64,000 bases of DNA. It comes from Aedes albopictus (taxonomy: Eukaryota; Arthropoda; Insecta; Diptera; Culicidae). The stretch lies in contig NC_085138.1 in assembly GCF_035046485.1 (NCBI RefSeq), positions 43,993,464 through 44,057,463 of the forward strand. The letters run 5' to 3'. Under the pieces are notes generated by a model. The model made no database searches, had not been told where the DNA came from, and worked only from the letters and a program-made list of their open reading frames with translations. Of this stretch, positions 31,909 through 41,559 are shown piece after piece. How positions within the stretch are numbered: position 1 is the first letter of the stretch; each line of letters begins with the position of its first letter. The translations under genes were made by a program, and so were the position numbers.

Positions 31909-33421
31909 GAAATTCATTTTTATATATATAGATTTTATACTTGTTTCGTAACTGGGCTATGACTCGCTCGACGTGAATTCTTACATTTGCTAACTTTCGC
32001 GTTTTTTCTATGTCAAGTGGATGTAATTGATCTTGTCCAACCGTAAAAGCAGGAAGTAGCAGCTCTACACCCGCATTTTCTACGTAGTTTTTAATTAAAA
32101 ATCCCCTGTCAGCCATTATGTAGTCTCCTTTTTGCATTTTGTTCAACAGACCAGATTTTTCAGTAATAAACTTATCACTTGCACGACCACCAAACGCGTT
32201 TGAAATGAAGATGATAGTTCCATTAGGAGCTATTCCAATTAAATATTTAACGGTATGAGAATGTTTGTAGTTCGACCACATCTGTGCTGCTTGCAATACC
32301 TCGCTGGGTTTTTCGGTAAATATTTCAAAACAGTCTATGACTACCGAGACCTTATTGCCGAAATGCCGCTGGAAGCACTCTGGCATCGATTTCTGAACCG
32401 ATTCACGGGAAGGCCAACTCACAAGACCTTTCAGCCTTTGAAACATCACGTAAATGCATTTTTGATAATATCTCGATACTGTGCTAACGTGCAATCCACT
32501 CATGTAAGCGATCAATGTTAAATCAATATCTAGTCTAAGTTTAGACAAAGTAATAAGAAAAATTTGAAATTTAGAGCTGTTACATGGTGCTGGAATATGT
32601 GGCTCCAAAAACTCATACAAGAATTTCAAAGTTTTGTGATTGAGTGCTGTAAAATATTTACACTTGTCATCATTTTTCCCAAAATCCTCAAAACTGATAC
32701 ACAGAAATGGTTGATGTCTGTCTCGCATAAGTTGCATCTCTCTTCGTAGTTGTTTGATTTCATCTTCGAGCTCCGACACTTTATCAGCAGGGCCAGGTAT
32801 CTCTGACGCATCGTCAAGTAGAACCGACGCCAGAGCGGCTTTTACCGTAGCCTCCTTATTATCGTTCCGTCTGGTCACACGTTCAAATCTATCGATAGCA
32901 GTTGGCGTAATCCGATTTACGTATCCCAACTTCTGATTCGGCACCCAGTCAGGATTCATTTCATCCAAGAGATCTGCACTTCGCCCTGTTTAGAAAAAAA
33001 ACACTAAATTTTAAAGAAACAGAAGTAAAAACTGATAGATCTACCTGAGATGAAATGTTGTGAACAAACAACCGTCGATGGCCATTTCTCTGGTACCAAG
33101 TCGGCTCGCTTTATCGCATTAACCCAAGCGATTTGTCGTTTTTTCGATAATTCCTCCCTGTTCTCGGTGCGCTTATCAATCTGTGGGAAGCGAAACCATT
33201 TTTCGCCATCACGATCTCCACGCTTGCTGCAACCGAAAATTGCACACGTTCTAGGCACTATTTCAAAGAGAACATGCATGAATATCATTTATCACTAGTT
33301 TCTTAACTATTCAATCTATACTTACTGCTTTTTGCGTAAAAAATTATCGGATATATTATAGAAAAACTTAAGTTTTATTTTTACTCCGCTTTTGCTGCAC
33401 CTAAACTACGAATGTAAACAA

Positions 33422-33470
33422 GCGATGTGTGCCCAACAGACGTTGTACATGTGTGTGTAGCAAGAGCCCT
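33422..33470 (-). repeat. Right terminal inverted repeat of the two-gene transposon
   Basis: Ends AGCAAGAGCCCT at 33459-33470, followed by the AT duplication. TGTGCCCAAC and TACATGTGTG further in pair with the left end. Confidence 0.8.
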
Positions 33471-33472
33471 AT

Positions 33473-33732
33473 CGGGTCGCTGCGCTGGGTGATTCTCATC
33501 GAGAACCATCGGCCAAATCCCCGCAGTGGTCAGAGTCGATACTAGCGCTCCGATAGCTCCTAACGCCAATAATGACGGAGATATGCCATCCATCGATTAG
33601 AACGTGTGTAGCGGTCCTGCCGACCGAAGGAAGCATTCCCCTCCCCGTATTGAATAGTTCAAAAGATCAATGCTCACCATTGATCTAATAAAGAACCCTT
33701 TATTTTCCGATGATGCTCCACGCAATTAGTGG
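33473..33732. other. Right half of a possible solo LTR
   Basis: Continuation of 23996-24168 across the transposon. AATAAAGAACCCTTTATTTT at about 33688-33708 resembles an LTR polyadenylation region. Ends near GGATTACA (33731). See the left half for doubts. Confidence 0.3.
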
Positions 33733-34060
33733 ATTACATCAGATGTGGATTTCACGGTCATATTTGTTTCGTCTGCTGTGGTGTTCTCCAGGTGTATTGG
33801 ATGAAGGGGTTACGAATGACAATGTTATTGGAGGCTGTGAAATCGATTAATCGTGGATAGTTTTCGTTCGTCATCTGGCGGACGCTGAACTTTCCAATCG
33901 TCGGTCTGTATTCCAAAATCCCTGAATGGTAAGACGTGATTACCTCTAAACGATCGCACCGTGAATCCTGTCCTGCAGTTCCACGATGCCGAACCCGCGG
34001 TCCCTTGGTACAGCCTTCTTTCCCTGTCAGTCTAAGACCCAAGTTCCCACCTCCTTCTGG
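33733..34060 (-). mobile_element. RTE-type endonuclease fragment, right part of the split copy
   Basis: Minus-strand frame 34066-33758 includes EYRPTIGKFSVRQMTNENYP, RLIDFTASNNIVIRNPF and YTWRTPQQTKQI. These match NYRPVIGRNSLHAVSNDN, RCVNFAASRGMV and KATWRSPNHPKENQI of copy 1. A short decayed DHVLIDG block continues to about 33733. The protein would continue at 23985 on the far side of the transposon. Confidence 0.75.
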
Positions 34061-34074
34061 AAACACTCTATGAA

Positions 34075-35115
34075 TGCCTTTTGGAATAGTTTCTGAGATT
34101 CCCCACGAATTCTTCCTGAAATGCTTTCCAGAGTATCTCCAGGAGTTTCTTCTGAGATTCCTCTGGGACCTCTTTATCTGACTTTTGCAAAAGTTTATTA
34201 AGGGCTTCTTCAGCAGTTTCTTCTTAAAATTCTAAAAAAGATTTCATCCTCAATATACATAGAACGCGACGCGAGACAGGACACTAGACTTACAGTTTTT
34301 GCACCAATACAACACTTATACTGCCGTAATTCTGCAAAGTGACGTAAGCACCGTTCAAAATTTCGATATTTTTTGGTATATTATGCCTGCTATATTAGAA
34401 TGTAAGATATAGTCGTATTCTATCATCTATGGAAAGGAACTTAGAGGATGATCAAGAGTTTTATGTATAATAACCAAAAAAATGGGCCAAAACTATCAAT
34501 GTGACATAAGCGACTTTGCAGAACTACGGCAGTATAGTTGTAAGAACTATGAGTATTATGTCCTGTCTCGCATGCATACTATATTGCTTCTGGAGTTCCT
34601 ACATGAGTTTCAGAATATTTCCAGGAATTTACCTAGAAATTCGTTCCGAGATTCCTACTGGAATTCCTTCTACGAATTCCTTGTAACATTCCTCCTGGAA
34701 TTCTTCCGGGATTTCCTCCAACAATTGTATTCGAGCATGCTTCAGAGGTTTTTTCAGGGTTCCTCAGGAGTTCGTCCTGGAATTTCTCAGGGCGCTCATT
34801 CTGATATTCTTGCTGGAATTATTTTCCAGAAGCTACTTCTGTGATTCTTTCCGGAGTATCTTTAAGGATTCCTAAAGAAGTTCCATCGGGGATTCCTCTA
34901 GGAGTTTTTTGCATCATGTCATACAAAATTCCTTCAGAAATTTTTTTTTCAGGAATTCCATCTACCTTTCCTAAACTCATTTCTGGATTCCTCCTGGAGT
35001 TCCATCCGAATTTTCTGCAGATCATTCTGTTATTCCTCCGGAAGTCCATTTCTGATATCTTCTAAAAGTTTTTGGGTTAAATTTCCTCCAGCAGTTTTTT
35101 GTGGCATTCTTTCAA
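34075..35115 (+). repeat. Degenerate 12-bp array, forward
   Basis: TTTCTCCAGGAATTCCTTC-like units in two blocks, 34075-34250 and 34575-35115, separated by the MITE at 34271. Open frames at 34482-34844 and 34841-35065 are artefacts of the repeat. Confidence 0.7.
34271..34571. mobile_element. MITE with GCGAGACAGGACA ends
   Basis: GCGAGACAGGACA at left and TGTCCTGTCTCGC at right. Further pairing of TTATACTGCCGTAATTCTGC with GCAGAACTACGGCAGTATAG makes arms of about 60 bp. Target duplication not found. Confidence 0.65.
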
Positions 35116-35576
35116 GAATTCGATCAAACGATCAAATCTGACTATACATGTCAATGGTTGCTCCTCCGTGATTGATCTGAGCAGGTACCAATTGCACTGA
35201 GATTCAAATGAATAAGGGCTGGGACACTCCACTTATTCTCAAAGTGCAATTCTAACAGCTCATACATTTTGGATCAATACCGGCGCCGGCCACGTCCCTA
35301 TAGTCAGTTGGGAAGGGAAAGGAATGTTAGAGTGTGCTGGTTGTTGCTACTAATGACCGAGATCACCTCTGCATCCCCACAACCAAGCACGGACGTGGGT
35401 ATTTGTTAGACGGAAAAAATGGGAGATCTGGGAGTCACCGTTGGGTCGGTGATGCGATCCATGGATAGGGGTTATTTATAGTGTTCGTGATAGATTGTGT
35501 GGTGAATAAGGTGAATAAGGTCAAGCGGCACAGCACTCTTTGGTTGCACAACTTGTAGGCGTGATAGGGTCTGGGA
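35116..35576. other. Uncharacterised spacer, probably a dispersed repeat
   Basis: CAATTGCACTGAGATTC and CTCAAAGTGCAATTC form a loose inverted pair near 35190-35255. No protein. Confidence 0.3.
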
Positions 35577-35779
35577 CTATTTGGGCAGGAGCACCTATTT
35601 TGGGCACTTGCTGCTATAACTCAGCCAATTTTAAACCGATTGACTTGAATTTTTGAACATAGCTAGATACTGTGCGTATCTGATCGTGTCTCAAAAATCC
35701 AGCCAATCGGTTCAAAATTGACTAAGTTATAGCAGCAAGTGCCCAAAATAGGTGCTCCTGCCCAAATGGTCCCAGACCC
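35577..35779. mobile_element. Foldback MITE with TA target site, copy 2
   Basis: Ends GGGTCTGGGAC and GTCCCAGACCC, arms about 90 bp including GGGCAGGAGCACCTATTTTG; flanked by TA at 35575-35576 and 35780-35781. Sister of 7337-7549. The loop has GTGCGTATCTG in place of the other copy's GTACAGTATC. Confidence 0.85.
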
Positions 35780-35781
35780 TA

Positions 35782-36020
35782 TATACACTGTGTTGTGAGT
35801 GGAAGTGGGAAGGGAGGGAAACCACTTTTTTTAATTCGTTTCTGGTTCTAGCGATGGCTATGAACATATGAATATACATGAGTTGTATATGTAGAGAAGA
35901 GAAGTGGAAAGAAAGAAGTGGATAGAAAGATACAAAGTAGGATGAAAGGCACGGACCAGGGATTGGACCCATGACCTTCTGCATACGAGTCAAAAGCGGT
36001 AGCCACTAGACCACCAAGGC
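35782..36020 (-). mobile_element. tRNA-derived SINE candidate
   Basis: On the minus strand, the head reads TGGTCTAGTGGCTACCG (A-box-like) and GGGTCCAATCC (B-box-like) with spacing as in a tRNA gene. A non-tRNA body runs to the adjacent MITE. Because the tRNA-like part merges into an unrelated body it is read as a SINE and not as a functional tRNA gene. Confidence 0.6.
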
Positions 36021-36022
36021 AT

Positions 36023-37070
36023 TCTTTTAAGAATTTCTCAAAAAGTTTATTATGAATCTCCTACCAGAGCTCCGCGAAAAATTCTTCGAACAATTTTTCA
36101 AGGAATTCCTCCATCAGCTTTGTGAGGAATTCCTCCTGACGTTTCTCCTGGGTTTCCATCAATAGCCTCTTCCATTCCATTTTCCAGAAAATTATTCTAG
36201 AAATCCCTGAAAAACTAACTATTAGGTGCATTTCGGAAGGAATTCCTGGGGAAATACTTGAAGTAATTCCAGAAGGGATCTAGAAAACAATAATGGGAGA
36301 ATCCTGAAAGTCTTGGTAATCCCGAAAGGTATCCTTTGAAATTCCAGTAGAAATTTCAGAAATAATCCAAGAAGAATATCAGTTGGAGCTCCCTGAGAAA
36401 TCACAGAAGTAACTCCTAGAGTAATCCTGGAAAACATTTCTAGAGACACCACGAGAGGAACGCCAGAAGAAATTCTAGGAAAAAATGCTAGAGTCAAGAC
36501 AGAGGAAATTTCTGGAATAATCTCTGGAAGTAATTTCTGGAAATATCTGGAAACCTCTGGAGTAATCTTACAACTGCGGTACGACTTCCTGGGGAAATCC
36601 CTGAAGGAGCTCCTGGAGGGTTGCCACCAGCGATTCATTAGCAAGCACTTAAATTTCGTCAACTTTTCATGGGTGGTTTGTTTGAGTTCGAAATGTGGGG
36701 TTCGCGTGAATGGGAATGTGTGCTGACGTATGACTTGCTGATGGCAACCCTGCCGGAGCCCTTTTTGGGATTTCAAGTGTTCAAGTGTTTCTTCAGAATT
36801 TTCTTCCGTGCTTGTGAGATTGTTTCAAGAGTTCCTGAATTCCTCCAGCTATTCCTCCCGAAATGAGTCTAGGAATTCGTTCCGAGATTTCTCCAAGGTT
36901 TCTCCAGATAATTTTTCTGAGAAAACCCCAGTAATTTCTACTAAGATTTCTCCAGACATTTCCTCCGAAATTACTCCAGAAATTCATTTCAGGATTTCTG
37001 AAGGAGTTCCTTTTGTGATTCCTCGGAGAGCTCCATCTAAGATTCTTCAGAAGGCCTGTGACTAAACCTT
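36023..37070. repeat. Degenerate 12-bp array, mixed orientation
   Basis: Forward units to about 36180, reverse units at 36230-36620, a short unique break (36625-36780) and forward units again to 37065. The open frame at 36222-36776 (minus) is produced by the repeat. Confidence 0.65.
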
Positions 37071-37164
37071 CCAGGATGCGCACCATCAAGCAACCGAAAC
37101 TGCACTGCGAGGTTTTTTGGTAGTGTTGTACTTTTTACAACAGCGCGCGCGCTGAAGGGTTAAA

Positions 37165-37661
37165 GGGTTACTTCAGGAGTTTCGGGGTTTCTTTTGGAAT
37201 TTCTCCCGTTGTTTTCTAATTTTCTTAATGAGAATTTTCAATACCTCTAGATGTTTTTTTTTTTCTTCTGAGATTCCCTGCAGATGTTCCTGGAAAAATG
37301 TAATCCCGGTAGAAACTATTAGAGAATCTGCAGAAATTTCAGAAAGAACTCCTGGAGGAGTCCAGAAGAGAGTTTCCACAATAATCCCAATGTAATAATA
37401 TTTGAAAATTAATACTAAAACAATAATTGAAAGAAAATCCAGTAGCTCGGAAGAAGATTTTGCAGGAATCTTGTAAGGATTTCCCGGAGGAATCCGAGGT
37501 GAAATACCTTCTTGAAGCAATATCAGGAGTTTTTTTCTGAAAAAAATCCTTAGAGTAATTCCTGAAGAAATTCCGGAAAGCGGTATTGGAAAAATACTGA
37601 GACACAATTTTGAAGGATTCCCGGAAAGAGTTCACAAAATAATCCTGGAAGCAATTCCTGA
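37165..37661 (-). repeat. Degenerate 12-bp array, mainly reverse
   Basis: GAGGAATCCTGGAAG-like units containing the insertion point of the hAT-like element at 37662. No gene is recognised in the frames at 37173-37607 or 37339-37839. Confidence 0.6.
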
Positions 37662-38060
37662 CAGGGATGGGAACACTCACTTGCAGAAAGTTACACTCAC
37701 TTGCTATAATCTTAGCTGAGAAGCATGCTATCGAAGACAGTGTATGGAGGGACTTTGTAATTTTATCTAAAGAATTTCCGAATAATGGTAATGGTCGCAT
37801 ACGCAAAGTTGTCAATAAGCTATGAAGACGAATCTCCATGTGGTGAGTGTAAATTACACTTGGAAAGTCGCTTTCGTAGCTTTGTCACGGCTTTGATATG
37901 CGTCATAATATGCGTGTATACCCCTTACTGTATTTCGGATAACTTTTAGATAAAACTACAAGGTAAAAATCCTCCAAACACTCTTTTTTGATAGTATGCT
38001 TCCGAGCTGAGATAATTTCAAGTTGGTGTACCTCTTTGCAAGTGAGTGTTCCCATCTCTG
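37662..38060. mobile_element. hAT-like foldback MITE, diverged relative
   Basis: Ends CAGGGATGGGAACACTCACT and the reverse complement of TGAGTGTTCCCATCTCTG. Flanking octamers ATTCCTGA and GTTCCTGG agree at 6 of 8. The interior AGCATGCTATCGAA and TTTATCTAAAG-like words match the copies at 28182 and 58035, but the outer ends differ. Confidence 0.8.
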
Positions 38061-38890
38061 GTTCCTGGAGGAATCCAGGAAGAAGCGCATGAACAAGAAG
38101 GAATCCAAGAAGCAGATCCTGATAGAATATCGGAAGAATGTTCATGGAGGAGTCCGGGAGGAAGCTTCCGAAAGAATCCTGGAAGAAGTTCCTGAAGAAA
38201 TATTAGCAGAGAGGAATTCAAGAAGGAGTTACCGGAAAATTCATGAGAGAAATTCCTGAAGGAACCCTGGAAGTGATTCTTGGAGGGTTCCCGGACAAGT
38301 TCCCAAAGGAATCTCGAAAGGAATTTCCGAAGGAATTCCGCAAAAAAATCCTGGAGGAATCTCGAAAGGAGTTCCTGAAAGAATTCGGAAGAAGTTGTTA
38401 GAGGAATACCGGAATAACATTTTGGTGGATTTCCTGAAGGATTTTGGAGATGAATCTCAGAATACCTTTAAAAAATTCCTGAAGAAATCTCAGAAGAAAA
38501 CCTGGAGGAATTTCGGAAAATTCTTGGAGGAGTCCTGAAGCAATCCAGGAAAGAACCTCAGGAATAAAGGAAGAAATATCTGGTGAAATTCTTAGAAGGG
38601 TTATCGAAGAAACTCGTGGTGTAATCCTAGAAGAAAATCAATGGGGATTATAGGAAAAACAATGGAAGGAACCCGTAAGAGAATCTCAAGAGGAACTTTT
38701 GATGGAATAAGAACGAATTCCTCAAGAAATCCTGGTAAGAATCTCTGGAGGAATCTCGAGAGGACTTCCTGGAAGAAACTTAGATGCTACCTATTAGGGA
38801 AACTCAGAAGAATTCTTGTGGAATTCCCGAAGGAGCATACTTTTGCACTCACACATTTTGAACATTTTTTTAACATTTTGAACTCACACA
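38061..38890 (-). repeat. Degenerate 12-bp array, reverse
   Basis: GGAGGAATCTCGAAAGGAATT-type units with interruptions. Open frames at 38023-38259 and 38641-38910 follow the repeat period. Confidence 0.65.
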
Positions 38891-39320
38891 AACCACCCAT
38901 GAAAATCTGAAGAAATTTTCCCAAGTCCGAATCGTAAACAACAAGGTCACGAAACGTCAAAACGTTAAATGGTCATCAAACGTATCCTTTGAACTTTACC
39001 GAATACCTAACCTTTCAACTGACAAAACCAAGATTTCATGTGATCTGGCTGAGAGATCGGAGAGCTTCCTACATGTTTTAGGCGTCCAACTAACAATCCT
39101 TTCCCATCTCTTAGTAGTAGTATGAACCTGATCAGCACAACCCTCGACTATGGAAGCTTGCGTCATAATCGTCAAATAGTCAGGTATTAGTCCCAATTAT
39201 TTGTGCTTTGGTAATCGATGGTTGGGGTTTGGTTGGGGTTTTTGAACGTTGAATTTCTATCTAAGTGAGATTCCAAGATACAACTTGTCTGCTCAGGAAT
39301 CGGCAAGCTGGCAACCCGGA
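38891..39320. other. No recognisable gene
   Basis: No domain or clear repeat; the 38996-39196 minus frame is short and unrecognised. Confidence 0.45.
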
Positions 39321-39393
39321 ATATTTATTTATTTATTTATTTCTACGTCTTCGGCAAAACTGCCGTTCAGACTGATAAAACAGAAAAACAAAA

Positions 39394-41559
39394 TTAACTT
39401 ATATTTCTAATACACGTTTTGAATTGTGTTCTACTAATATTAAAATCAAACCAAGGCAAATCGTTGACGAGGGCGAGGCATCTTTCCAGGGGATGATTAT
39501 GGCCAAATACTGTCGTGTGCCTAGTAGCGTGGAACAGTTGACGCTGGCGGAGACGGCGAGCAGGAACATAAAAATTGACGCATTGCAGGAGCGGTGCACA
39601 GTCTAGATGTCCACTCACTATGTCGAAAGCAAACATTCTTTGATGGTACTCACGACGCTGGCGTAGAGATTCTAATCTAATTAGCTGGCGGCGGTGGTCG
39701 TATGGTGGCAATCTGTGCGGATCATTCCATGGCAGTCTCCTCAACGCAAAACGAACAAAACTACGCTGAACTCTTTCGATCCGCGCCATATGAAGTTCTT
39801 GGTACGGAGCCCAGACTGGAACGGCGTATTCTAATATGCTTCGCACAAGACAACTGTATAACGTTTTCAAGGCGTAGACGTCGTCAAAGTCCGCAGCGTT
39901 GCGGCGTATGAATCCTAGAACCGCAAAGGCTTTAGCAGTTGTCGTCGAGATATGCTCACTGAAGTTCAGTTTACAGTCTATCGTAACACCTAGGTCTTTG
40001 ATAGAGGACACACGATCTACACTGTTACCATTTATGCTGTAGTCGAAACTCGTAAGTGGCGTCGTTCTACAAAAACTGATCGTTTTGCACTTTTTGATAT
40101 TCAACTCCATGCCATTTGAGGAACACCAATCTGCTACGGCGTCGAGATCCTGTTGTAGCGCAGCACAGTCGATTAAGGATGAGATTATTCTGTATATTTT
40201 AAGGTCGTCGGCATACATAAGGCAGTGAGAACGGATTCGGTGGCATAGGTCGTTAGCAAAAAGGATAAAAATTAACGGACCAAGGTGGCTACCCTGCGGC
40301 ACGCCGGTTGGCGTTGTGTAGATGTCGGATTTTACGTTTTTCAACTTTACAAAGGCAGATCTACCAACCAAATAGGAACGTAACCAGCTGATGATCCAAT
40401 CCGGAAATCCTAAGCGCTCCAACTTGGTCAGGGTAAGGCCGTGCGGGACTTTATCGAAGGCTTTCGAGAAGTCAAAATAGATACTGTCCACTTGGCATCG
40501 CTTTTCCAGGTAGGCATGAAGTGTGCTAGTGTAGCACATCAGATTTGTTACGGTAGATCTGTTTTTAACAAACCCATGCTGGTACTCCGATATTATAGGC
40601 TTAGCAGCAGAATACATCCTATCATGAATCAAAAGCTCCAGTACTTTTGCGAGACAGCACAATATTGATATAGGGCGGTAATTCTCCACATTGTGAATGC
40701 TACCAGTCTTATGTACGGGAGTGACTGCTGATAGTTTCCATACGTCTGGAAATACGCCTTGCCCAAGCGACATATTGAAAAGTAGGCATACAGGCGGCCC
40801 TAGCGCACTGGCACATTTTATAATGAATGCAGGAGGCAACTTATCAGGTCCTGGACCCTTTGATGGATCGAGTGAGCTGAGAGCACCAGAAACTTCTTCT
40901 ATTGAAAAAGTAGGGCGTGGAAAATTGATATTGTACGATGGCAGAGAGTTCACGACCTCCGGCGAAACAGGAGGAGTATTGGCGCTGTATACAGATTTGA
41001 AAAAATTGGCAAACATTTCAGCAGCAGCAGCATCATCTTGTGATGTTTCGTTTCCAAGTTGCATTTCTGATGGAATCGAATTTGAGTTTTTCCTGCTTTT
41101 GATAAAGCGCCAGAAAGAGGAAAGGTTTGTTCTAACTTCGTCCTGCATTCGGAAAACGTATTCACGAAAAGTGGAGGTTACGCTTTCAGCATACTCTGCC
41201 TCGACATTTTGAAGAAGAGTACGGTTTTGAGCAGATCGAACTCGGAAAAATCTACGCCGAACTTTACGAAGGGTATTGCGTCGATGTTGCAACTCTGCAT
41301 TCCACCAAGGTAGCTTGTACGATCGTCTGACGAACGTTCTACGCAGAGGAGTATGCCTACAGACCGAGTCAAAAACTGTATTGTAGAAATTCGCTAGCGT
41401 TGAGTTGATGTCAGGTGCAGCAAGAGTCTGGTGCCAATCGAGAGAATTGAGCTCGTTTATAGCTGCATCGTAGTCACAACGGCCAAAGTCGAAATCTTGT
41501 TCTACGTTTGTGGGATGATGCTGATCCAGTACGGGGCGTATATCTAAACGTACATACAA
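39394..41559 (-). pseudogene. Reverse transcriptase of the Jockey/CR1-group LINE
   Basis: A 721-residue open frame. From the N terminus it has the end of the endonuclease and linker (residues 1-210, with RRSYKLPWWNAELQHRRN and SSFWRFIKSRKN), block LSSLDPSKGPGPDKLPPAFI near 230, PVHKTGSIHNVENYRPISIL near 285, QHGFVKNRSTVTNLMCY near 335, SIYFDFSKAFDKVPHGL (motif A) near 365, PTGVPQGSHLGPLIFILFAN (motif B) near 415, LMYADDLKIY (catalytic YADD) near 445, and a thumb with SIKDLGVTID and LEYAVPVWAPY. The polymerase residues are intact. The frame joins the endonuclease frame only after a shift near 41515. The Met at 41559 is not the natural start. Confidence 0.9.

Larger units (their letters stand above)
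26192..31939. mobile_element. Insertion with TTTTATA duplication that splits the transposase
   Basis: Flanked by TTTTATA at 26192-26198 and 31933-31939. Body begins TAAGACTAGCTGACCCGGCA and ends in (ACAG)n then AAATTCATTTTTATATATAT-like tail. Inside are diverged tandem units of about 145 bp. A second head-like sequence (GCAAACATTGTATTGCC near 31607) and a second tail-like sequence (near 30705-30740) suggest two related copies in series, or an internal duplication, with about 850 bp of different, GC-richer DNA between them. No protein is recognised. The family is unknown to me. Confidence 0.7.
26067..33288 (-). pseudogene. THAP plus DDE transposase gene, split by a 5.7-kb insertion
   Basis: Read on the minus strand. 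Exon 1 (33288-33045) encodes a THAP DNA-binding finger: CAIFGC, a central W, and WPSTVVCSQHF. A 59-nt intron (33044-32986, GTAGAT...AAACAG) is removed to join HFIS-G to RSADLLDEMNPDW. The next exon runs from 32985 to 31940. Counting from Met at 32968, residues 60-85 are a likely coiled coil, 140-175 a helix-turn-helix (LTLIAYMSGLHVSTVSRYY), and the DDE_4 core has D212 (VVIDCFEIF), D287 (YIMADRGF) and E334 (HVERVIAQL). After NKYK the frame enters foreign tail repeats. The true C terminus (FPINTLKK...LVNLCPSVVPDD) sits at 26191-26067. The start of exon 1 is uncertain; a further splice acceptor may lie near 33258. Catalytic residues are intact, but the insertion makes this copy a recent pseudogene. 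Confidence 0.85.
24171..33470. mobile_element. Two-gene ISL2EU-like DNA transposon, nested host of many insertions
   Basis: Left end at 24171 reads AGGGCACTTGCT and right end at 33470 reads AGCAAGAGCCCT on the plus strand, an inverted repeat with one mismatch over 12 bp that continues imperfectly (TGCATATGTA against CACATGTACA, then TTGGGCA). It is flanked by AT at 24169-24170 and 33471-33472. Inside are a SWIM/YqaJ-type nuclease gene on the plus strand and a THAP/DDE transposase gene on the minus strand, convergent with only 113 bp between their stops. From memory, a THAP transposase paired with a YqaJ protein and a 2-bp AT duplication is the signature of ISL2EU elements (IS5/PIF-Harbinger group). 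A 5.7-kb insertion at 26199-31932 splits the transposase gene. Without it the element is about 3.56 kb. Confidence 0.85.

Noticed and set aside
31766..31939. Extension of the transposase frame with CLSVCLSVCLSV
   Set aside because: This is translated (ACAG)n microsatellite from the insertion, not transposase. The true end is at 26067-26191.
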